64,000 bases of DNA from the NCBI GenBank assembly GCA_027485645.1, contig JAIXQR010000001.1, positions 613,632 to 677,631 of the forward strand, written 5' to 3'. Source of the stretch: a bacterium (GTDB lineage: Bacteria > Armatimonadota > Fimbriimonadia > Fimbriimonadales > Fimbriimonadaceae). The position numbers and the translations under genes were made by a program. Below are positions 16,746 to 24,156 of this stretch, piece after piece. Position 1 is the first letter of the stretch. Each line of letters begins with the position of its first letter. The notes below the pieces were generated by a model. It did not search any database and had not been told where the DNA came from. It saw only the letters and a program-made list of their open reading frames with translations.

Positions 16746-17540
16746 ATGAATCGTTGGAATGGTATGCGTAACGCAGGTTCGCCGTGGCTCGTTGGCGTCA
16801 GCTCGGCCCTTTTGATCACGATTATTGCGTGCGGTGGGGGCGGCGGTGGCGGTGGAAGCACCTCGGCCAGCGGCGGTGGCTCCACGGGGACGTTTACAGA
16901 AGTAGCGGTTGAGTTCCGAACTCCCGACAACTACGTGGTCGACCCTTCGAACATCCGAGTTGGCGATGTACTTCAGCTTTACCTATGGGGACGGGACTCC
17001 ACGGGCCAGATCGCTGCGGTGCCTTCGAGCAACTGGTCGACTACGGCGCCGAACTCCATCGCGGTTACGAGTAGTTCGGGTGCGTTCGAAGCCAAGTCCG
17101 CTACGAGCACGACTTACGTTGTTCGAGCAAACGGAAACGAGTTCACCGCGAACTTTACGATCAAGGCTGCGAGCGGTGGTCTCGTCGCGGGTCGAGTGCG
17201 AAATACGGACTCCCAAGGCGTTCCGGGAGCATTCGTAAGGATCTATAGCGCTGCTGGCGCACAGCTAGGAACTGCGATCACTGGCTCAAATGGCACCTTC
17301 CGCATCATGGCGCCGTTTAGCGCTACTGGCTTTTTGGTCGATTTAACCGGGTTGGGCACGAAATATTACAATCAGTTTGGCTACGGTTCAAGCGAGTACA
17401 GCGTGATCTGTCCAGACTCAAAAGCGACATTGCCAGCGGTTTCAAGTTCAAGTTTGACCTTGCTTCCGTCAAATCCGGTGGTCTACCGCAAGGTTAGCGG
17501 ATCCACTCCGCCGCCACCACCGCCAGATTGCGGTTTGTAA
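16746..17540 (+). CDS. Lipoprotein with poly-glycine tether and carboxypeptidase-regulatory-like domain
   Basis: A 264-residue exported lipoprotein. The signal peptide ends with lipobox IIAC (Cys about residue 29), followed directly by eight glycines and a Gly/Ser linker. An Ig-like segment (about residues 50-140) has VDPSNIRVGDVLQLYL, and a second domain (GLVAGRVRNTDSQGVPGAFVRIY) matches carboxypeptidase-regulatory-like folds. It ends in a six-proline run. The next gene encodes the same architecture, so these are paralogs from a tandem duplication. Role unknown; location in the outer or inner membrane cannot be told. Confidence 0.75.
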   Translation: MNRWNGMRNAGSPWLVGVSSALLITIIACGGGGGGGGSTSASGGGSTGTFTEVAVEFRTPDNYVVDPSNIRVGDVLQLYLWGRDSTGQIAAVPSSNWSTTAPNSIAVTSSSGAFEAKSATSTTYVVRANGNEFTANFTIKAASGGLVAGRVRNTDSQGVPGAFVRIYSAAGAQLGTAITGSNGTFRIMAPFSATGFLVDLTGLGTKYYNQFGYGSSEYSVICPDSKATLPAVSSSSLTLLPSNPVVYRKVSGSTPPPPPPDCGL

Positions 17541-17580
17541 ACCTTCCCAATATTCGCCGAGATTGGCATAATATGAATCG

Positions 17581-18366
17581 ATGAAGCGCGCAAGTTTCGC
17601 GGTAACTACTTTGGCCGCACTGTTCTTAGCAGGATGCGGAGGAAATAACGGTGGTGGGGCGGCAGCAGGTGGTGGCGGATTGCCGACAGCTGGTCCACAA
17701 ACGTTTGTCGAGGCAGTGTTGGCCCCCGGTGGAGTCGCCCCAAGCGATCCGGCGGCCTTCGTGGTCGTTGATCCCCTGAATATTCAGGTGGGTCAGATCA
17801 TTAAGTATCAGCTGGCAACCTACTCCACCACGGGCGTTCGAACCGTGCTTCCGGTGACGGAGTGGCGCAACAGCGACGAAACGAGTGCGTTCGGTCAGAT
17901 CGGTTCCGATTCGGGACTTTACGAAGCTGGAAACGTTGTAACCACGACCACCGAGTTCATCGGTACTCGCTACAACGGCGTCGACTACTTCACGGCGTAC
18001 CAAATCAAGCCAGCTCAGGCTTCGGTTCAGGGACAGGTTGTGGATTCCGCGACCGGCCAGCCGATCCGTGGCGCATCGGTTGAGTTCTACGATTCAAGCG
18101 GCGTTCTCATCGGAACCGTCCGACAGCCGTTCCAGGGCAACTTCCGAGCGTCTTTGCCTCTCAACGCGGCAACGTTCACGATCAACAGCGACACCTTGCC
18201 AACGAACTATCGACGCGTTTTCAGCTTCGACGGCAATGGCTTCCGAGCTGGAGACCCGAACTGCTACGCTTCGTCCCCATCGTTCTCGCTGGGCAACAAC
18301 TCGTTCGGAACGGTGTTCATCCCGAAGACCTCCGAGCCAGAGCCAGACCTCACCGGTTGCGGCTAG
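17581..18366 (+). CDS. Lipoprotein, paralog of the preceding gene
   Basis: A 261-residue protein with a clean lipobox (LAGC, Cys at residue 19), a Gly/Asn-rich tether, an Ig-like domain with VDPLNIQVGQIIKYQL, and a carboxypeptidase-regulatory-like domain starting VQGQVVDSATGQPIRGASVEF. The same key phrases in the same order as the gene 40 bases upstream show they are duplicates. C-terminal cysteines (DPNCYAS and LTGCG) could form a disulfide. A stem-loop 30 bases past the stop is its likely terminator. Confidence 0.75.
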   Translation: MKRASFAVTTLAALFLAGCGGNNGGGAAAGGGGLPTAGPQTFVEAVLAPGGVAPSDPAAFVVVDPLNIQVGQIIKYQLATYSTTGVRTVLPVTEWRNSDETSAFGQIGSDSGLYEAGNVVTTTTEFIGTRYNGVDYFTAYQIKPAQASVQGQVVDSATGQPIRGASVEFYDSSGVLIGTVRQPFQGNFRASLPLNAATFTINSDTLPTNYRRVFSFDGNGFRAGDPNCYASSPSFSLGNNSFGTVFIPKTSEPEPDLTGCG

Positions 18367-18374
18367 TCTGCCCC

Positions 18375-19601
18375 TTACTCATTTGGGAACCGAAGGAACT
18401 CCGCCAGTGCGCGGAGTTCTTCTGGTTTTAGGGTGGGGAAACCTGGCATCGTTGAACCTGGCTTAATCTCTTTCGGGTTCTTGATGTAGGTCACGTAGTA
18501 GAAAACATCGGACCGCTTTTTGTACGATTCGGCCAGGCTCGGGCCGGTGGTGCCGACCTTTCCATCCTGCCCGTGGCACGCGACACAAGAGTTTGAGTTG
18601 AAGACCCTGCGACCCATCGCGGCAAGCTGAGGGTCTTTGATGTCGTTTTGCTTGGCGATGGTCGCTATGGAAGCAGGATCTCGCTTTCCGGTCAGCGGGG
18701 CCGGTTGGCCGCCGTGGAGAAGGGTGATGCCAGAGAACAGCAGGGTGGCACCGACAAGGAACCATTGAGCGACCTGCTGGGAAACCTTCAAGACACCAAT
18801 GCCGAGGATCGCCGCAAAGATTGCGCCCGGTAGCAAGACCGCCCCAAGCCAGCCGCCGCTCCGCATCAGACCGTCGGTCCAAACGAGCATGGCATGAGCC
18901 GGAAGGGTGTACCAACTGGCGAGAGCATCAAACTTCCCGGCGTCGGCAACGGTTGCCTGGGTACCGATCGGACTTTGAACGACGAACGACGTGAGAAAGG
19001 CAACGGCCAGTCCTCCCGCCGCAGCGGCCCAATTGGGCTCGCCTTCGCGTTCTCGAACGTACGACGAGATCAGGACGATGGCGAGGACCACGAAGAGGGC
19101 AGGAAGTACGAAGCGGTGCAACTCGTACCAAAGCGTCAGGGTCGACTGCGACACGCCCTTTCCGCCGAGAATGGCTTCCATGAGCGTTTTCCCAACGCCG
19201 GGTACGCGCCCAGCAATGCTGCCTTCGATCGCGGCGGTCTGAACGGCGTGCCGATCCCAGGGCAAGATGTTGCCGGTCAATTGGAAGGCGAGCGCCAGGA
19301 GAAACAGAAAAACGTTCCCGACGAACTGGGTTTGGCTTTTGTGGATGTAGCTTCCGGTCCATAGTCCGGCGGCTACGGCGAGACCGCTGACGATAATCAG
19401 AACGGCGCTTGCCCAATAGTGGAAGCCCTGCAACATGCCGAAAGTCGAATCAAAGTGCATGGCCTGGACGCTCTTGTGCGCCCCTCCCGTGGTGGCGACG
19501 TAGCGCGTGCCGATGGCGATTCCAACCGCAATCTGACTCACCATGAGAATGAGCGCGGCTGCCCCCAGTGTTGCTACATGATCCGTTTTTTGATTTGCCA
19601 T
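18375..19601 (-). CDS. Cytochrome b/b6-like protein fused to cytochrome c, with one b-heme site missing
   Basis: A 408-residue membrane protein: helices like the cytochrome b6/subunit IV core (about residues 10-295) followed by a c-type heme domain with Cys339-Cys342-His343 and Met385 in STMPGF. LPWDRH and GVSQSTLTLWYELHRFVLP match the cytochrome b6 Qo region and helix D. The bL ligands His61 and His162 are in place. The positions 14 residues on, where bH ligands belong, hold Ala75 and Val176/Leu177. The PEWY motif appears as ASWY (228-231), so its Glu is lost. A quinol-to-c role is expected for the family, but a full Q-cycle looks impossible. No Rieske gene is nearby. ATG 19601 is preferred over an upstream start at 19634. 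Confidence 0.82.
   Translation of the reverse strand: MANQKTDHVATLGAAALILMVSQIAVGIAIGTRYVATTGGAHKSVQAMHFDSTFGMLQGFHYWASAVLIIVSGLAVAAGLWTGSYIHKSQTQFVGNVFLFLLALAFQLTGNILPWDRHAVQTAAIEGSIAGRVPGVGKTLMEAILGGKGVSQSTLTLWYELHRFVLPALFVVLAIVLISSYVREREGEPNWAAAAGGLAVAFLTSFVVQSPIGTQATVADAGKFDALASWYTLPAHAMLVWTDGLMRSGGWLGAVLLPGAIFAAILGIGVLKVSQQVAQWFLVGATLLFSGITLLHGGQPAPLTGKRDPASIATIAKQNDIKDPQLAAMGRRVFNSNSCVACHGQDGKVGTTGPSLAESYKKRSDVFYYVTYIKNPKEIKPGSTMPGFPTLKPEELRALAEFLRFPNE
18395..18424 (+). terminator. Hairpin terminator inside the coding tail of the facing cytochrome gene
   Basis: A perfect nine-base-pair stem pairs 18396-18404 with 18411-18419 and is followed by a pyrimidine-rich tract. It lies 30 bases beyond the stop of the plus-strand lipoprotein gene and also within the last codons of the minus-strand cytochrome gene. 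The placement suits termination on the plus strand. Confidence 0.6.
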
Positions 19602-19734
19602 AAGCTTCCAGCAATTAATATGACGTACCGTCAAAGACGGGAGCGTCTACGCCATTAGAACCAATTCTGCGAAATTTACAGCTCTAATGAATCCTTTTTG
19701 GACAAAGGAATAGTACAGTTTCTGGGAGAGAAGG

Positions 19735-21000
19735 ATGAGTTTAGATAGAAACCCGCTACAAACGAGGTTAGCGGATGGTTCGGGGGGGCAGTTTGACCTG
19801 ACCGAAGACACGGTCGACCAGATGCTTGCGCTTGCAGAGCGCTTGCGGATGTCGAACGGAGGAGTGCTGGACGACGACGCCATTCAGGCGGTCGCCGAAG
19901 CTACCGGTGCGCCAACTGAGTACGTTCGACTCGCCGTTAAGGTCCGAGCCGAAAAAGAGAATCGCAGCCGTCTCTCGAATCTTCGGGCTCAGTTCCTGAC
20001 CCTTGATCCCGAAACAAGACGCATGGTGGCGGTGGGCACCATGGCGACGGTCTGTGCCTTCCTGTTCGCGCTGGAGTACCGCCTTGGCCCAGCCGTGAGC
20101 CAATACGGCGTCTTGAGCATGGTTGGCTTGATTGCGCTCTCGCTGGGGCTGTATCAGGTCGCGCTTTCAAAGGACGTGAAATGGGCCGGTGCGAACGGCG
20201 CCATTCTTGGTGGCGCGTTCTTCGGCATGTACGCGGTGTTCTCGTTGGTGATGCAATCGGCGATGAGAATTTATGCGCCGGCTATTTTGCCGATCATGAT
20301 TGGCGGTGGAATCGCGGGTGCCTTGTTGAAGAAGGCGGTTGAAAAGAATCGCGACAGCCTCGGTCTGCGCGATCCGATTCAAGAGCGTCAAGAGTTGCTC
20401 GCGCAGTTGGTTGAGCTTCAGGACCGACTCCGAAGCGGAGAGCAGAGCGTCACCTTCCTGAGCGTGGACATTGTTGGGTCCACGAAAATGAAGCTGAAGG
20501 CTGACCTCTTGGCGGTTGAGTACACGTTCACCGAGTACCACGGCTACGTGGAGCGCATTACGGTGCGATACGGCGGTCGTGTTCACAGCACGGCCGGTGA
20601 CGGCGTCACTTGCGCCTTTGATCACCCGCATCAGGCTTTTGCGGCGGCCAAAACGATTCAATCCGGCTTGTTCGAGCTGAACACCTTCCGGAATCGGCTC
20701 GGTTCGCCGATCACGCTTCGGTGTGGCGTGCATACCGGCACGGTGGTCACGCCGCAGGGCGGAGACATTAAATCGCTCAACTTTTCGCATGTCATCGACG
20801 TGGCCGCGACGATTCAAAAGTATTGCCCTCCGGGAGGCGTGGCAGTGACCGAGGCGAGTGTGATGTACTTGCCCGGCGGCGCTACCGCAGTTGGGGAAGA
20901 AATGATCGAAGCCGCGGATACGCGAGCCGCGATTTGGCGCCCGAAGGCGATGGTTACGGCAGGTTCGGCCGAGCAGACTCCACCCCTTCCGGCGGTCTGA
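19735..21000 (+). CDS. Membrane class III adenylate/guanylate cyclase-like protein
   Basis: A 421-residue protein: an N-terminal cytoplasmic helical region (1-95), four hydrophobic helices (about 100-205), then a cyclase homology domain. Both metal-binding aspartates are present, Asp245 in SVDIVGST and Asp289 in AGDGV, and VHTGTV follows. However, where active enzymes have Asn-x3-Arg for the transition state, this one has Asp355 and Thr359 (VIDVAATIQKY). It may be a weak or atypical cyclase, or a nucleotide sensor. SD AGAAGG precedes ATG 19735. It diverges from the cytochrome fusion over 133 bases and is followed after six bases by an unknown gene. Confidence 0.8.
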   Translation: MSLDRNPLQTRLADGSGGQFDLTEDTVDQMLALAERLRMSNGGVLDDDAIQAVAEATGAPTEYVRLAVKVRAEKENRSRLSNLRAQFLTLDPETRRMVAVGTMATVCAFLFALEYRLGPAVSQYGVLSMVGLIALSLGLYQVALSKDVKWAGANGAILGGAFFGMYAVFSLVMQSAMRIYAPAILPIMIGGGIAGALLKKAVEKNRDSLGLRDPIQERQELLAQLVELQDRLRSGEQSVTFLSVDIVGSTKMKLKADLLAVEYTFTEYHGYVERITVRYGGRVHSTAGDGVTCAFDHPHQAFAAAKTIQSGLFELNTFRNRLGSPITLRCGVHTGTVVTPQGGDIKSLNFSHVIDVAATIQKYCPPGGVAVTEASVMYLPGGATAVGEEMIEAADTRAAIWRPKAMVTAGSAEQTPPLPAV

Positions 21001-21006
21001 TTTTCC

Positions 21007-21714
21007 ATGCGGAAAACCTACCGGCAATCAAATGATTGGCACCGTGACCTTGATCCGGGCTCGCCAACCACGCCGGTCATCAAGGTTCGCCGCGACGCAA
21101 GTCACTTTATCGCCGGAGGGCTTTGGCCCTCCGGTTTTCGGTTGTTTCACAACGGAGGCTTGCCGCAGCTCGAACGTCGTCGGGACGATTGGATTTGCGA
21201 AATTTTGCTGGACGTGGATGAAACGGAGGCAACTTCCGCCCCGGTCCGGATTCGCATCCACCTGTGCCACCGGAACATTCGCACGGTCCGCGAAAAGTAT
21301 TGGACTCCGGCCAGTGCCGCGCCGATTCTTGTCGCGGCATCAGATATCGGTGGGTTAGAACTGCCGCCTTCCTATCTGGTGTGGTGGTGCAAAGGGCGCA
21401 CTTACGAGTACGCGGAAATGATGTCCCACATCCAAGCAACGGCCTTGCCTTGGTTTGCGGAGTTTGAAGACCCGGAACAGTTGGAAGCAAAGTTGATGGG
21501 CGCGGGACTCCCGTTGATTGGCCATGCGACGGCGATTGAGTTGCTGTTGACGGAGTGCGGGCGGAAGGCCGCGCGGGCTTACGTCGAGAAATTTTTAGCC
21601 GATGACGCGCAGTTTCAGATTGAAGTCGGACGTTTGGCGATGCAGCCGCGCGGGAAACCGCTCCCAGAAATGCCTCGGGCGGCCAGTGCGGCGTTTTTGT
21701 ACCGGCTCCTGTAG
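21007..21714 (+). CDS. Unknown 235-residue cytoplasmic protein
   Basis: I do not recognise this protein with confidence. It has no signal peptide or membrane segment. The N-terminal half is strand-rich with a GFRLFHNGG turn, and the centre reads WWCKGRTYEYAEMM and ALPWFAEFEDPEQLEAKLM, which loosely recalls DUF4304-like proteins. The C-terminus is helical. It starts six bases after the cyclase-like gene and is probably on the same transcript, but this does not define a function. Confidence 0.6.
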   Translation: MRKTYRQSNDWHRDLDPGSPTTPVIKVRRDASHFIAGGLWPSGFRLFHNGGLPQLERRRDDWICEILLDVDETEATSAPVRIRIHLCHRNIRTVREKYWTPASAAPILVAASDIGGLELPPSYLVWWCKGRTYEYAEMMSHIQATALPWFAEFEDPEQLEAKLMGAGLPLIGHATAIELLLTECGRKAARAYVEKFLADDAQFQIEVGRLAMQPRGKPLPEMPRAASAAFLYRLL

Positions 21715-21756
21715 TCCCAAGCGGTCCGTGGGGCAGGGGTATTCTCCCGCCGATTA

Positions 21757-22323
21757 ATGCTCTTCGGCAGACGGGATAAACGGGACGCCTTCGAACGCTA
21801 CGCCGAAAGTGTCTTTCCGTCTGTCTTCGGCACCGCGCTTCGCCTCACAAGATCACGTGAAGAAGCGGAGGACCTATGCCAAGAAGCCATCGTTCGGGCC
21901 TATGAGGCGTTCGAACGTTTTGACGGAACGAATTTCAAGGCTTGGCTGTTGCGAATAGTAACGAATCTGTACATCAACAAGTTCCGTCGGCAACAGCGTG
22001 GCCCTCACATGGGATCGCTCGACGAAGACGGAGCAGTTGAACCTACGGCGGCGGAAACGGTCCTTCCAGATCGGGCACTCTTTGATGAGGCGCTTGGGGC
22101 GGAAGTCGAAGAAGCCCTCTCAAAGGTCCCAGCAGATTTTAGGATTACAGTAATTTTGAGCGACATTGAAGGGCTGAGCTATCAAGAAATTGCCGACGCG
22201 ACGGATGTGCCCATTGGCACCGTCCGATCTCGACTGGCACGAGGTCGCGCTCTGCTCCGAACCGCCCTGGCAGAATATGCCATTCGCGAAGGCATCGTGA
22301 AAGAAGGAATGGAGATCGAATGA
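21757..22323 (+). CDS. ECF RNA polymerase sigma factor
   Basis: A 188-residue extracytoplasmic-function sigma factor. Region 2 is at about 20-90, with EAEDLCQEAIVRAYEAFERF and FKAWLLRIVTNLYINKFRR; region 4 at about 120-175, with LSDIEGLSYQEIADATDVPIGTVRSRLARGR. It redirects RNA polymerase to a stress or envelope regulon. Its stop overlaps the next start as ATGA, and that gene encodes the likely cognate anti-sigma factor. Confidence 0.93.
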   Translation: MLFGRRDKRDAFERYAESVFPSVFGTALRLTRSREEAEDLCQEAIVRAYEAFERFDGTNFKAWLLRIVTNLYINKFRRQQRGPHMGSLDEDGAVEPTAAETVLPDRALFDEALGAEVEEALSKVPADFRITVILSDIEGLSYQEIADATDVPIGTVRSRLARGRALLRTALAEYAIREGIVKEGMEIE

Positions 22324-23066
22324 GAGACGTGGAAACGCTACACGCCTACGTAGACCGGGAACTCAGCCCGGAACAGATTGCTGCATTTGAGGAACTGATG
22401 AGTCAGGATGCAGAGCTTCGAAAGCAAGTCGCCCTGGTTCAGGCCCAGAAAATGGCCATGGTGAACCTCAATTACGGCATGGAATGCGAAGATGCCTGGA
22501 AGAAATGCAAGGGCCGCATTGCCGAGATTGAGAGCGCGCGCCGCACCGAAAATTTTGTTTCTCGCTATGCGTGGGCTTTGTGCGCCTCGCTCATTCTGAT
22601 GATCGTGGTTGGCGGCGGCTGGCAACGATTGAACGGAACCTCGAACTCGAACGGAACGGCAATTACAGAAATGATGGCTGGCTTCGTGCCGAACCGCCAG
22701 CAAACCTCTACGCCGGCCGAAGTTCAGCGCTGGGTTGAAGGCGTTTTCGATTTTGCGGGTGAGGCGACTCGACCAGATCGACTTGAGCTTCTCGCGATGG
22801 AGAAGGGCGTCTCAAGCGGCAAGATGGTCGAGAGGCACTGGATCAAAGATGGCGAAGGCCAGATTATCTTGATCGCCGTTGAAGGGCACGTTCCCATGAC
22901 GGGCATGACGCCAGCTTCCGAAGACGGCAAGTACATGGTCGGGCACGTGGGCAAAGCCAACTGCATCGGCTGGTACAAGCCGAACTACACGGTGTTCTTG
23001 ATGGGCGAGCGACCGACGGAGAACCTGAAAGTCGCGGCAATTCGCTTGTGCTCAATGATCAAGTGA
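22320..23066 (+). CDS. Membrane anti-sigma factor
   Basis: A 248-residue protein: an N-terminal helical domain beginning LHAYVDRELSPEQIAAFEEL, one membrane helix at about residues 84-100 (WALCASLILMIVVGGGW) and a C-terminal extracytoplasmic domain. The start resembles anti-sigma domains such as RsiW, but the usual His-x3-Cys-x2-Cys zinc motif is absent, so it is a zinc-free variant. Overlap with the ECF gene supports the pairing. The outer domain may sense envelope state; the signal is unknown. Confidence 0.8.
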   Translation: MRDVETLHAYVDRELSPEQIAAFEELMSQDAELRKQVALVQAQKMAMVNLNYGMECEDAWKKCKGRIAEIESARRTENFVSRYAWALCASLILMIVVGGGWQRLNGTSNSNGTAITEMMAGFVPNRQQTSTPAEVQRWVEGVFDFAGEATRPDRLELLAMEKGVSSGKMVERHWIKDGEGQIILIAVEGHVPMTGMTPASEDGKYMVGHVGKANCIGWYKPNYTVFLMGERPTENLKVAAIRLCSMIK

Positions 23067-23105
23067 GTCGGAAAGTTTGACTCGCGGATCAGCGGCTTAA
23101 AGATT

Positions 23106-23181
23106 TGGCAGGGGCGACAGGACTCGAACCCGCGACAACTGGTTTTGGAGACCAGGACTCTACCAACTGAGCTACACCCCT
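23106..23181 (-). tRNA. trnW: tRNA-Trp (anticodon CCA)
   Basis: A complete cloverleaf on the minus strand: the acceptor AGGGGTG pairs with CGCCCCT, the anticodon loop CTCCAAA reads CCA for Trp, and the T-loop GTTCGAGTC is canonical. The discriminator is G, as expected for bacterial tRNA-Trp. The 3' CCA is encoded at 23106-23108. Confidence 0.97.
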
Positions 23182-23249
23182 GCGTGTTCTTAAATGTACC
23201 AGACCAATAAAGCACATCGCGTCGTCGGCATCGTTCTATACTGGGACCC

Positions 23250-24098
23250 ATGCGTCGAGCGAATCCTTTGGTCCGGACGGCAGTCGTCCTTGGTTTTCTT
23301 TTTGTAGGGGGTTCTGCTCTCGCGCAGCCTCTATCGGGAGCGCGTCAGTACCCACAGTTTCGTAACATGTCGGGCTTGCCCGGCGGGCTTTTCGGCGTCA
23401 ATTCAATGGGCCGACCTAGCATGTGGGGTGCCATGGGCATTTCCACTCCGGTGGGATACTCCCTCTCCGATTACCATGTGGCGCTCGGCTTTGCGAACAT
23501 GAGTCGAGATCGAACGCTCCGATTCCCGAACGGATCTCGGGACGCGTCGGATGCGAACGGAACGGGCCAAGCAATGATCGGCATTCCGACCTCCTACGGT
23601 GCGGTGACGATCAGCGGCATGCTCCACAGCGGCGTTGGCGACAGCGTTTTGAACCTGCAGTACGCGCCATCCTTTGGGCCGCGCGGGCTTGGGGTTAAGG
23701 GCCTCGGCGTTAGCGTCGGCGTTCAGGATGCCTTCTCCACCGGCGGATCGGCCGGTCAGGGGCAGCCAAGCGACAACGACAGCAGTCGGTCGTACTACGT
23801 GGTTGCAACGTACGAAATCAAGCAGGGCATCCATGTAAGCCTTGGCAAGGGTGATCGACGATTTGCGGGACTTTTCGGCAACGCGAGCATCAGCGTTGGC
23901 CCACGCGTGAAGCTGGTTGTGGAGAACGACACGTTCAACACGAACTATGCGGTTGCGTACAGCTTGGGACCGCTCAAGAAGCCAGATCCTCGATATCTGC
24001 TTTCGTCGGAAGATGATCCGCGACGCGGTGATGTCGTGATGAGCCTCGGAATTATTCGCCAAAGCCGAATCTTCTGGGGCCTGAACGTCACGTATTGA
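23250..24098 (+). CDS. Exported, probable outer-membrane beta-barrel protein
   Basis: A 282-residue protein with a classical signal peptide ending SALAQ (about residue 26). The rest is a series of short amphipathic strands with many Gly, Ser, Tyr and Asn, such as GVSVGVQDAFSTGG, SYYVVATYEIKQG and HVSLGKGDRRFAGLFG, ending IFWGLNVTY with an aromatic terminus as in outer-membrane barrels. I cannot name a family. It is flanked by tRNA-Trp and a strong stem-loop, so it is probably transcribed alone. Confidence 0.65.
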   Translation: MRRANPLVRTAVVLGFLFVGGSALAQPLSGARQYPQFRNMSGLPGGLFGVNSMGRPSMWGAMGISTPVGYSLSDYHVALGFANMSRDRTLRFPNGSRDASDANGTGQAMIGIPTSYGAVTISGMLHSGVGDSVLNLQYAPSFGPRGLGVKGLGVSVGVQDAFSTGGSAGQGQPSDNDSSRSYYVVATYEIKQGIHVSLGKGDRRFAGLFGNASISVGPRVKLVVENDTFNTNYAVAYSLGPLKKPDPRYLLSSEDDPRRGDVVMSLGIIRQSRIFWGLNVTY

Positions 24099-24116
24099 GC
24101 TAAAGCTCCAAAACTC

Positions 24117-24141
24117 TGGGCCCACGACGTGCGTGGGCCCA
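24117..24141 (+). terminator. Stem-loop after the barrel protein gene
   Basis: A perfect ten-base-pair GC-rich stem (24117-24126 with 24132-24141) sits 18 bases after the stop and just ahead of the next gene. There is no T-run, so it may stall or protect the transcript rather than act as a classic terminator. Confidence 0.5.
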
Positions 24142-24156
24142 TGAGCTTGCGCCACA

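Noticed and set aside
16840-16880. Poly-glycine run as a phase-variable repeat
   Set aside because: The codons are mixed GGT/GGC/GGG rather than a pure short repeat, so slippage is unlikely; it is a linker.
20167-21027. A 286-codon open frame on the minus strand across the cyclase-like gene
   Set aside because: It is antisense to a gene with clear conserved motifs, has a skewed composition (His, Arg and Val rich) and no recognisable domain, as expected for a shadow frame in this codon usage.
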